Source: Oscillospiraceae bacterium CM
GTDB lineage: Bacteria; Bacillota; Clostridia; Oscillospirales; Oscillospiraceae
DNA: 64,000 bases
Assembly: GCA_022870705.1 (NCBI GenBank)
Contig: CP072107.1
Span: 248,001 to 312,000 of the forward strand
Reading direction: 5' to 3'
Under the pieces are notes generated by a model, which was given only the letters and a program-made list of their open reading frames with translations, made no database searches and was not told the DNA's origin. Position numbers and translations under genes: made by a program. Each line of letters opens with the position of its first letter. Position 1 is the first letter of the stretch. Of this stretch, positions 7,631-15,215 are shown in pieces.

Positions 7631-10144
7631 TCATGCAACTTCGTATCCTTGTTCTGCAATGGTTTCTTTGATCTGATCGAGCGAGACCTTGCCAGATTCA
7701 TAAACGACTGTGACCTTCTTCCCAGCCAGATCGACGAGAACGTTTTCCACACCGTCAATCGCGCCGACGTGCTTAATGACCGCCCGCTCGCAGTGGCTGC
7801 AGGACATGCCGTTAACGCTTAGTATCTCTTGTACTCGTGACATAGATTTCTCTCCGCAATTCATTTTAGACGCAATTGGAGCAACAGACTTCTTCAATTT
7901 ATCTTTCGGCTTTTCTAGAATCCATTCGGGATGAAGGGTTGCCGAGCGGACATTACTCGGGTTATAGCCTTTAAGGCTCAGGGAGTTCGAGACAACGGAG
8001 ACGGAGGAAAATGCCATCGCGCCACCGGCGATCATCGGGTTCAAAAAGCCCAGTGCGGCGAACGGAATGCCGATTATGTTGTAGAAAAACGCCCAGAACA
8101 GATTCTGCTTGATTTTGCGCATGGTTTTTTTGGACAAGCGAATGGCCGCCGGAATTGTCCTCAGGTCACCGCGCATCAGCGTAATGTCTGCCGCTTCAAT
8201 GGCGACGTCCGTGCCGGTGCCGATAGCCATGCCGATATCCGCCGTGGCCAGCGCCGGGGCGTCATTGATGCCGTCGCCCACCATGGCCACAACCTTGCCG
8301 GCTCTTTTGAGGTTTTCGACCTCTTCGGCCTTGTGTTCCGGCAGGACCTCCGCCAAAACATTCGTAATGCCGACCTGCCGCGCGATGGCGCTTGCTGTCC
8401 GTTTGTTATCGCCGGTAATCATATACACGTCAACGCCCATTTGCTTGAGATCGTCGATTGCTTCTTTCGAGGTTTCCTTCAAGGTGTCGGCAACGGCAAT
8501 AATGGCCTCGATTCTGTCGCCCACCGCCATGATCATGGCGGTCTTACCGTTATCCTCGAGCGTTTCAAGGGTCTGATTGATTTGCGCGGTTTCGAGCCCT
8601 GTCTCCTGCATCAGCTTTCTGGTGCCGATGAGGACTGCGTTGCCGTTGATGAGCGCTTTCACCCCTCTTCCTGGGATCGCTTCAAATTTATCGGGGTCTG
8701 CTATTGGACCGAAGTCCATTTTGCCGCGCTCATAAATGGCACAGCCCAGCGGATGCTCTGACGTCTTCTCCGTGACGGCGGCCAACTTCAGGATATCGGA
8801 AGGGTTCATTTTGCCAAACGGAATGATGTCTGTCACCTCGGGCTGACCCTTTGTGACGGTGCCCGTTTTGTCCAAAACGACGGTATTGAGCTTGTAGGCC
8901 GTCTCCAAGTGCTCGCCGCCCTTGATGAGGATGCCGTTTTCGGCACCTTTGCCGGTCCCAACCATGATGGCCGTCGGCGTGGCCAGCCCGAGGGCACACG
9001 GGCAGGCGATGACAAGGACAGCAACGGCGCTGATAATGGCTTTTGTCACATCGCCGGTCGCAAAGAACCATATGAAAAATGTTGTAAGAGCAATTCCGAC
9101 CACGACCGGAACAAAGATACCTGCGACTTTGTCTGCGATTTTTTGAATGGGCGCTTTAGAACCCTGGGCGTCCTCTACCATCTTGACGATCTGGGAGAGG
9201 ACTGTGTCTTTGCCAATTTTCGTGGCTTCAAATTTAAATGTGCCGAATTTATTAATGGTGGCGCCGATGCAGAGATCGCCGGGCTTCTTTTCGACAGGGA
9301 GGCTCTCGCCCGTCAGCATGGATTCGTCGATGGATGAATTACCCTCTATAATCTTCCCGTCCACCGGAACCTTTTCTCCGGGGCGAACAACGACGATGTC
9401 TCCCGTCTCGACCTCTTCAATCGGGATATCAATTTCAGCGCCGCTTCGGATCACCCTAGCCGTTTTGGCCTGGAGGCCCATCAGCTTTTTAATAGCCTCC
9501 GAGGTCTTGCCTTTAGCGACAGCTTCAAGATACTTGCCCAATAGGATCAGCGTGATAATCACGGCAGCGGCCTCAAAGTAAAGGTCTTTCATGCCGCCCA
9601 TTTTCGCCGGCTCGAAGAAAACGTTGTACAGGCTGTAGAAATAGGCCGCCGACGTACCGAGTGAAATGAGGACGTCCATGTTCGTGCTTTTGGCCCGGAG
9701 CGCCAGAAAAGCGTGCTTATAAAACCTGAAACCGATGATAAATTGTATCGGCGTTGCAATAGCCAGCTGCAGGAATGGATTGTGCAGGAGGGGCATGTTA
9801 ATGCCGACAAGTGACAGGAGCATCGACAGGACGAGAGGAAAGCTCAGAAGAATTGAAATTATCAGCGTTAGCCGGAGTTTTCTAATCTCCTTTTCACGGG
9901 CCGCTTTTTCCCTGTCTTCGCCGTTGAAATCCTCTTTAATAACGCCGTAACCCAGCTTCTTGATGGACTCTTCGATTTTCTGAAGGTTTGTGACGGTATC
10001 ATCTATTTCAAATGTTGCGCGCTCCAATGCAAAATTGACATTTGCCGAGCTAATCCCGGCGAGCGCGCCAAGCCCCTTCTCAATCCGGGCCGCGCAAGCC
10101 GCGCAGGACATACCCGATAGTCGGATCGTTTCTTTACGAGTCAT
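7631..10144 (-). CDS. copA: Copper-translocating P1B-type ATPase
   Basis: An 837-residue heavy-metal pump that exports Cu(I) (or Ag) across the cytoplasmic membrane using ATP. It has an N-terminal HMA domain with [12 protein letters not shown], eight membrane segments, the TGES actuator motif, the metal-site CPC in [13 protein letters not shown], the phosphorylation motif DKTGTVTKG, the HP motif in SEHPLG and GDGIND. An extra HMA domain with [11 protein letters not shown] is fused at the C-terminus, in a place usually taken by a separate CopZ chaperone. AGGAGG precedes the ATG. It lies 39 bp after the exporter-like gene and is co-transcribed with it. Confidence 0.95.
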   Translation of the reverse strand: MTRKETIRLSGMSCAACAARIEKGLGALAGISSANVNFALERATFEIDDTVTNLQKIEESIKKLGYGVIKEDFNGEDREKAAREKEIRKLRLTLIISILLSFPLVLSMLLSLVGINMPLLHNPFLQLAIATPIQFIIGFRFYKHAFLALRAKSTNMDVLISLGTSAAYFYSLYNVFFEPAKMGGMKDLYFEAAAVIITLILLGKYLEAVAKGKTSEAIKKLMGLQAKTARVIRSGAEIDIPIEEVETGDIVVVRPGEKVPVDGKIIEGNSSIDESMLTGESLPVEKKPGDLCIGATINKFGTFKFEATKIGKDTVLSQIVKMVEDAQGSKAPIQKIADKVAGIFVPVVVGIALTTFFIWFFATGDVTKAIISAVAVLVIACPCALGLATPTAIMVGTGKGAENGILIKGGEHLETAYKLNTVVLDKTGTVTKGQPEVTDIIPFGKMNPSDILKLAAVTEKTSEHPLGCAIYERGKMDFGPIADPDKFEAIPGRGVKALINGNAVLIGTRKLMQETGLETAQINQTLETLEDNGKTAMIMAVGDRIEAIIAVADTLKETSKEAIDDLKQMGVDVYMITGDNKRTASAIARQVGITNVLAEVLPEHKAEEVENLKRAGKVVAMVGDGINDAPALATADIGMAIGTGTDVAIEAADITLMRGDLRTIPAAIRLSKKTMRKIKQNLFWAFFYNIIGIPFAALGFLNPMIAGGAMAFSSVSVVSNSLSLKGYNPSNVRSATLHPEWILEKPKDKLKKSVAPIASKMNCGEKSMSRVQEILSVNGMSCSHCERAVIKHVGAIDGVENVLVDLAGKKVTVVYESGKVSLDQIKETIAEQGYEVA

Positions 10145-10183
10145 AGTTTCCTCCTATATCTAAACTTAGCAAAATGAAGATTG

Positions 10184-12070
10184 TCAGCGCACCGTGCCGC
10201 CGCCACAACATCCGGCACCGCTGATGCCACTGCCGGGAGCGGGCCTGTAGTTCTGGACGGCCTGCCTGACTGCGTTCATGTCAACCTTGGTGATGTCGTC
10301 CACGACCTTTACATATCCGTGAATCATATTCATGCCGCACTGGAATGTGAAATCCTTTGTCACTGGAAGGAGCGGCGTTACCTTATCTGTGCGGAGATTC
10401 AATCCGCCGCCGTAGTCGGGGAAAAATACCGTGCTATTGCAGGAATTGAGGCCGCTTGTCGTGAAGGTAATTTTAACAGGAATCCCCTTTTGTACAACGA
10501 CCACCGCCGGGGAATAACCTTGGGCGCCAACGTCAATCGTCACATCCTGCTCGTCCCCATTGATCTTCGCAATACCGATGTTATCTGTTGGAATCTTGCC
10601 GCCCGCAAAAGCAGCCGGTGTGTTTCCGCAGCAGCCACCCCCCAACACACTGGAGCCGGAGGAAGAAGAGCCAGAAGATGCTTGGCTGCCTGTCGAAGCT
10701 GTTGCTGCCCCAAGGTCTGAAACGACCGTGATGGTACTGCGAATCATACCCATCCAACAGGAATACGGAATCGTACCTTCCTTATCCGGTGTAAAGCGGA
10801 TGACGTTGTCACCCGGGTGCAGCTTCTGCGTGATATTGTATTGTGGAATCTTAATTGTCTCGTTGCAGCCGTTCAATGAATTGGTGTCAGCTTTAATTGT
10901 CCAGTTAACGGGAATCCCCTCTTGGACGGTAATCGGTGTGTATCTGCCCGATTGGAGCGTTGTCGTAATAACCTGCTCTGAGCCGCTGATGGTGGCTTTG
11001 TTTGCGGAACCTGCCACATTCGCCGAGCCGATACTCGGCACAGTGAAGCCGGAGAGCGCGAAGCCGCGGGTGAGCATAATGACGCCCAAGAATATGACGA
11101 GGACGGCGCTAATTTTCATCATTTTCTTTGTAAATTTGCTGCTCAAGAAGGAGCTGGCGGCTCCAAACCCGAACATCAGAGGGACTGTTCCGAGGCTGAA
11201 AAATAGCATTGACGCCGCGCCGGCCAGGGCACTTCCCGTACCGAGGGCATAAATCTGCATGGCCTGAAGGGGACCGCAAGGCATGAGACCATTCAGAAGG
11301 CCAACGATGAACGGGCCATAAGTTCCGCTAGTTTGCACTTTGTTTGCAAGCCGCTTAGGCATATGAGGAACGAATTTCCGCAGCCCCGGGAAAAGACCCG
11401 TCATATTAAGACCCATGATCAGCATAAATAAACCGGCCAGGATAGCGACGATGCCTTTGGCAGTATTGGAGAAGCTGATGATAGAGCCGATTCCGCCGAC
11501 GATCCCGCCGATAACAGTATAAGAGATGACGCGACCCGTGTTGTACAGAAGGCTCGGCTTCAGCTTTGACGCCTTGGAGTCGGTTTCAGGTTCTTTATAT
11601 GACACGCACTGCGAAAGGTTAATCCCGCCGCACATCGCAACGCAATGCAATGACGTGATGAGGCCGACGACAAACAGGAGGCCGTAGCCCATATTTTGAG
11701 AGACCTGCGGGATAAAGTTAAAGCCGACTGTATTCTGGATGATAAAGTACAGCGCGAATATGATAAGGCCGATGGCAACGAGCTGCGTCGCGCTGAACTT
11801 ACTGGACTCGCGCGCCGCTATGCCGGTTGTCAGGTTTACGTTTTCAGAACTTTTACTGACTTTGTAATCCAGTTTCTCGATCGAATCCCTTATTTCATTC
11901 AAAGATATTATGTCGGGATCGTAAGAAAACGTCACAGAAGATTTAGCATAACTAGCCTTAACGTCACGGATGCCTGCCTTTTTCTTCAGACTGTTCTCGA
12001 TCTTCATCTCACAGCTTGGACAGGACATGCCATCAATTTTCATCTCTTCAGAAATCCATTGTTTTGCCAT
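10184..12070 (-). CDS. HMA / TauE-SafE-like membrane / double cupredoxin-like protein
   Basis: A fusion protein of 628 residues likely to handle copper at the membrane. Order: an HMA domain with GMSCPSCEMKIE, a membrane helix, then six or more helices of the sulfite exporter TauE/SafE (UreH-like) family beginning near LHCVAMCGG, then two cupredoxin-like domains, each with a Cys-containing loop (LNGCNET, LNSCNST) and a Cys/Met end (YSCWMGM, QCGMNM). A Ser/Gly linker with GGGCCG joins them and another CC pair ends the protein. The ATG at 12070 follows AAGGAG at good spacing; the longer frame runs into the promoter. It is the first gene of the copA operon. Confidence 0.82.
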   Translation of the reverse strand: MAKQWISEEMKIDGMSCPSCEMKIENSLKKKAGIRDVKASYAKSSVTFSYDPDIISLNEIRDSIEKLDYKVSKSSENVNLTTGIAARESSKFSATQLVAIGLIIFALYFIIQNTVGFNFIPQVSQNMGYGLLFVVGLITSLHCVAMCGGINLSQCVSYKEPETDSKASKLKPSLLYNTGRVISYTVIGGIVGGIGSIISFSNTAKGIVAILAGLFMLIMGLNMTGLFPGLRKFVPHMPKRLANKVQTSGTYGPFIVGLLNGLMPCGPLQAMQIYALGTGSALAGAASMLFFSLGTVPLMFGFGAASSFLSSKFTKKMMKISAVLVIFLGVIMLTRGFALSGFTVPSIGSANVAGSANKATISGSEQVITTTLQSGRYTPITVQEGIPVNWTIKADTNSLNGCNETIKIPQYNITQKLHPGDNVIRFTPDKEGTIPYSCWMGMIRSTITVVSDLGAATASTGSQASSGSSSSGSSVLGGGCCGNTPAAFAGGKIPTDNIGIAKINGDEQDVTIDVGAQGYSPAVVVVQKGIPVKITFTTSGLNSCNSTVFFPDYGGGLNLRTDKVTPLLPVTKDFTFQCGMNMIHGYVKVVDDITKVDMNAVRQAVQNYRPAPGSGISGAGCCGGGTVR

Positions 12071-12120
12071 GAAATATCTCCTTTGCTCGAGTCCTATTTC
12101 GGTTGGGTATCGATGGTCAA

Positions 12121-12155
12121 AGTCTATCCGCTGGATTTGAAGATTTGATGAAGAT
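12121..12155 (-). promoter_or_regulatory. Response-regulator operator and -10 box of the copper exporter operon
   Basis: Plus-strand reading: GAAGAT at 12139-12144 and 12150-12155 (11-bp period). On the minus strand a weak -10 box TAGACT lies at 12126-12121, again 13 nt from the repeats. It lies about 50 bp upstream of the exporter start. Confidence 0.55.
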
Positions 12156-12256
12156 TGCCGACAAAATTTTAAATTTACAAATCCGTCATATTTCCTGAGC
12201 CAGTAACGGTGTTGACTCAAAAATCATTAACCGATTATTTGACGGCAGTTCAATAG

Positions 12257-12284
12257 AAAAAACCCCTTGAATAAGGGGTTTTTT
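12257..12284 (-). terminator. Intrinsic terminator downstream of the tRNA fragment
   Basis: AAAAAACCCCTT, a GAAT loop and AAGGGGTTTTTT form a symmetrical terminator that can work on either strand. Its place 35 bp after the tRNA 3' end fits the terminator of the original tRNA gene. Confidence 0.75.
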
Positions 12285-12319
12285 GTTCTTTAAAATTGTC
12301 TCAAAGTGACGTCTATTCC

Positions 12320-12362
12320 TGGTTTCGGAGGCAGAATTTGAACCTACGACCTTCGGGTTATG
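12320..12362 (-). other. 3' half of a Met/fMet-type tRNA: left attachment site of a genomic island
   Basis: On the minus strand these 43 nt read from the anticodon CAU through AACCCGAAGGTCG, a T-arm (GTAGG, TTCAAAT) and the acceptor strand to an encoded CCA. No D-arm or 5' acceptor strand precedes it; the sequence to the right is unrelated AT-rich DNA. A tRNA cut at the anticodon is the usual crossover footprint of elements that integrate in tRNA genes. In this orientation the element must lie to the right, with the intact tRNA at its far end beyond the window. Confidence 0.75.
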
Positions 12363-12524
12363 CGTTACTGACAATATATGGTAACGTGCGCTATTATGTG
12401 TTATTTCGCTTTAATAACAGCATTATATCGCTGTAATTTGAAGTTATGTTATACTGTTTGCTATTATGTTTTTGCTTAATATGAAGGAAGATATTAATGA
12501 GAACATGTTAGCAACCCCATAATA

Positions 12525-12553
12525 TTGCAATCTTTGCCAAATAGAGTTATAAT
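12525..12553 (+). promoter_or_regulatory. Sigma-A type promoter of the DUF5343 gene
   Basis: TTGCAA at 12525-12530 and TATAAT at 12548-12553, separated by 17 bp. Transcription would begin about 20 nt before the TTG start of the next gene. Confidence 0.6.
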
Positions 12554-12582
12554 TTTCTAAAATGATTAGGGGAGTGACAGAA

Positions 12583-13308
12583 TTGGCAGAAAAGCAGTAT
12601 TATCCTATGATTGCTGAGACTAGCTGGTGGACATTAAGAGAGCAGTTTAAAAAAACTGTACCATCTGTTGTAAGTATTAGCTATTTGAAATCTTTATTAA
12701 GTCTTACTTCCGACCAATCTGCAAGAAATATTCTTGCTCCTTTAAGACAAATGAAAATTGTTGATGAGAATAACAAACCAACGTCCAGAGCAAACGATTG
12801 GAGAACAGATGCTCAATACACAAATGTGTGTTCGTCAATTGTTGATGAATTATATCCAGTCGAACTTAAAGATTTGTTTCCAGATAAAACAGTCGACGCA
12901 AAAAAGGCTACTGATTGGTTTATGCATACTGGCCAATTAGGCGACAGCGCAGCAAAAAAGGTAACTGCGACATTTCTTCTGCTTAAAGATGGGAATGTAA
13001 AAAGTACCGACGAATTATCAAAATCAACGAAACCTACAAAAAATGCTTCTGACAAAAAAGTAATTAAGCCCAAGCTATCAAGCGTAAAAACAGTTCAAAA
13101 TAGCGGCTCTGAAAATAATGCAAATAACAATACGCAAGATGTGGACAAAAACAACAATTTGAATTCAGATCCTTTGGGAAACACAGCTTCATTGGTTCAA
13201 CCATCATTACATATTGATTTACAAATACATATCTCTCCGGATGCTTCTCCTCAACAAATAGATAGTATTTTTTCCAGTATTTCAAAGCATTTATATAGTA
13301 AAAACTAA
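12583..13308 (+). CDS. DUF5343 family protein
   Basis: A 241-residue protein. The start AEKQYYPMI, the WWTLREQFKK helix and the GNILAPL-like ARNILAPLRQM are typical of DUF5343, a winged-helix-like family of unknown role found in bacterial accessory regions. The last 100 residues are low-complexity (Lys, Asn, Ser) with an amphipathic end. The TTG at 12583 has a GGGGAG site 7 nt upstream; an ATG at 12562 would be almost leaderless. The next gene follows after 1 nt, so they form an operon. A role in phage defence is plausible from context only. Confidence 0.72.
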   Translation: MAEKQYYPMIAETSWWTLREQFKKTVPSVVSISYLKSLLSLTSDQSARNILAPLRQMKIVDENNKPTSRANDWRTDAQYTNVCSSIVDELYPVELKDLFPDKTVDAKKATDWFMHTGQLGDSAAKKVTATFLLLKDGNVKSTDELSKSTKPTKNASDKKVIKPKLSSVKTVQNSGSENNANNNTQDVDKNNNLNSDPLGNTASLVQPSLHIDLQIHISPDASPQQIDSIFSSISKHLYSKN

Positions 13309-13309
13309 T

Positions 13310-13834
13310 ATGAACAATATTTTTGGTAAAATAAAGGTGCTTAGTAAAGAATTATCCTCTAATCCAGCGGTTAATTCTGTACCTGATAAGCGGGCCGATG
13401 AGCAACCTAAACACGATTTGTTTGATGAGTTAGTCACAGACGTGGGACTAAGAAAAGTTGTTCAACAGCTATTTCGAGATGGGCATCATGCACGAGCTGT
13501 TGAAGAGGCTTACAAGTACATTGATAATTTAGTGAAAAAATTGTCAAAACCAGAGAATGAAGGATTAACCGGAGCAAAACTGATGAATTTTGCCTTTAGT
13601 CCGAGTTCACCTATTCTCAAACTTAATTCAGGTGGAACTACCTCGGAGATTGATGAACAGAATGGTTATATGCAAATAATATCTGGATGCATGATTGGAA
13701 TACGAAACCCTCGTGCGCATGAATGTGATTGGGAAGATGCTGAGCAAAGAGCGCTGCAGTTATTAGTATTAGCAAATCATCTTGTTGAAAGAATTCATTT
13801 AGCAGAGTGTATTCCTAAGAAAACAGCTCCCTAA
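13310..13834 (+). CDS. TIGR02391 (Ymh-like) family protein
   Basis: A 174-residue protein. From residue 50 it has the TIGR02391 pattern: FRDGHHARAVEEAYKYIDN, a GAKLMNFAFSP segment, and GCMIGIRNPRAHE near residue 140. The R-x3-H end motif (RNPRAH) recalls HEPN-type RNases, in which Arg and His form the active site; catalytic activity here is an inference. It follows the DUF5343 stop by 1 nt, and both genes are AT-rich. The pair may act as one unit, for instance a sensor with a HEPN-like effector. Confidence 0.72.
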   Translation: MNNIFGKIKVLSKELSSNPAVNSVPDKRADEQPKHDLFDELVTDVGLRKVVQQLFRDGHHARAVEEAYKYIDNLVKKLSKPENEGLTGAKLMNFAFSPSSPILKLNSGGTTSEIDEQNGYMQIISGCMIGIRNPRAHECDWEDAEQRALQLLVLANHLVERIHLAECIPKKTAP

Positions 13835-13893
13835 GAAAGTAAAATAATTCTCTTATTTGAAGTTAAGCGGTGATGTAAATAAGCCATAGAGTA

Positions 13894-14490
13894 TTGTTTG
13901 CAAATATTTCCTACCGTTTCAACGGTGAACTGCAAGGTTACTTTAAGTATGTACGCGAAACAGGCGATGCGTGCGAAAAATACAATTTTGACCCATTATT
14001 AGTAGATGGCAAAAAAGTTTGTCTGGGCTTTTTTGAAGCCGGTTATACACAAGGTGGAAATAAACACGGCAAATCCCGTCATGTACATATTGAGAAAATC
14101 GATGATGCATTTAAAAACGTAAATTCTGCCACAGGTTTAACTGTAGTATGGTGTTCTTCAATAAAGCCGCTTGGAAGAACTGCGATTGTTGGTTGGTATA
14201 CAAATGCCGAGGTGTTCCGCAGGGTGAAGGTCTTGCCGTTCGGAGAAATCCCGGGTAGAGGCAGTCCGGAAAACGGTTATGTTTATAACGTTGTAGCAGT
14301 AAAGACAACCTGTGTACATTTTCCATTCGCTGAGATAATAAGTCCAAAATGGGGTGTACCTAAAAGCCGTTCGCATGGTTTTGGCATAGGAAGATATATG
14401 TGGTATGCAAATGAGCCTGAAGCAAAAGACTATGTTGCGAATATTTTTAATGAAATTAGTCAATACTCCGGCGAAAACTTGATTTCTTAG
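13894..14490 (+). CDS. Conserved protein of accessory regions, possibly truncated
   Basis: A 198-residue protein of unknown function. It resembles N-terminal domains I associate with HNH-type restriction proteins (ISYRFNGELQGYF, the LHIE-like VHIEKI, TVVWCSS and AIVGWYTNAEVFRR), but no HNH or other nuclease motif follows, so the C-terminal catalytic part may be missing. The start is a TTG without a clear ribosome site and the true 5' end may be lost. AT-rich like its neighbours. It could be a remnant of a modified-DNA-dependent nuclease. Confidence 0.4.
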   Translation: MFANISYRFNGELQGYFKYVRETGDACEKYNFDPLLVDGKKVCLGFFEAGYTQGGNKHGKSRHVHIEKIDDAFKNVNSATGLTVVWCSSIKPLGRTAIVGWYTNAEVFRRVKVLPFGEIPGRGSPENGYVYNVVAVKTTCVHFPFAEIISPKWGVPKSRSHGFGIGRYMWYANEPEAKDYVANIFNEISQYSGENLIS

Positions 14491-14544
14491 TATATCGGAA
14501 CAATCAATGAAAAAGAAGAATATTATAAGAAAGTAGGTACTTGT

Positions 14545-14912
14545 ATGATAGGAGCACATGCACAAAGTAATGCTGTGAGTATTGAACTTATCCTTCGTAA
14601 TGTTTTTGATTGTGAGAGATTCGGTTTTGGCGGAATAGTCAATTCAGATTACAAAGGAAGCACCCTTATGCAGCTATGACTTGCGGCCTTGTGTGTATTT
14701 ATGCAACTGCCAATACTGTTAAAAGATCGGAAATAACAAAATTCGTTGAAGAATTCTATTTTTTCTGTGATATGAGCCTTGACGTATTGCTGTCATTTGA
14801 ATCGTCAGAAAAGGTTATTGACGGAATAACGATTGGAATTGAATACGAAAATGGCGAAAAGGCCGTTGGAGACATGATTGAAAAATTTAGGGACGTTTGT
14901 AATAACAAATAG
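14545..14912 (+). pseudogene. Broken small protein gene, two overlapping frames
   Basis: An ATG frame at 14545-14679 (44 residues, MIGAHAQSNAVSIEL start) ends in TGA exactly where a second frame begins with ATG at 14676 and continues for 78 residues to 14912. The first part breaks off without a domain end, and the second has no ribosome site of its own. The simplest reading is one gene of about 120 residues broken by a single-base frameshift near 14670. No family was recognised. Confidence 0.4.
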
Positions 14913-15215
14913 CGTTGTTCCTATTCAACGGCAAAATGGGTGGCAACCTTGCCGTCTCAAATTTGAAAAAAAGCCTCAATTACGTTTTAACGGTAGTTAT
15001 TTGGACACTCGTTTAGAGTGTCCCACTGTTTATGCGCTCAAATATTCTGCAAATTTCCAATGTAACACTTTAAATTCAAAATGTTACTATTATAATTTTT
15101 TAAAAAGTCGAATTAATTAATTTTAAAATTGCTCAAAGCCTGAATTTTCTGCGGTTCAAAACATAAATTATTTAAGGGCATTTCATCAAATGAAATGCCC
15201 TTAAATAAATAGTAA
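14913..15215. other. AT-rich non-coding stretch with two hairpins
   Basis: No supported gene. It holds a stem GGACACTC/GAGTGTCC at 15003-15023 and the stronger terminator at 15170-15206. Confidence 0.5.
15170..15206. terminator. Bidirectional intrinsic terminator
   Basis: ATTTAAGGGCATTTCA, a short loop and TGAAATGCCCTTAAAT form a perfect 16-bp stem with T and A tracts on its flanks. It sits 10 bp beyond the stop codon of the minus-strand GTPase gene and would also stop plus-strand transcripts. Confidence 0.75.

Noticed and set aside
7931-8761. Long plus-strand frame of 276 codons opposite copA
   Set aside because: It is an antisense shadow of a GC-rich conserved ATPase gene, with no ribosome site and no family features.
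12186-12374. 62-codon minus-strand frame across the tRNA fragment
   Set aside because: The peptide is a translation of tRNA and terminator sequence, a common artefact.
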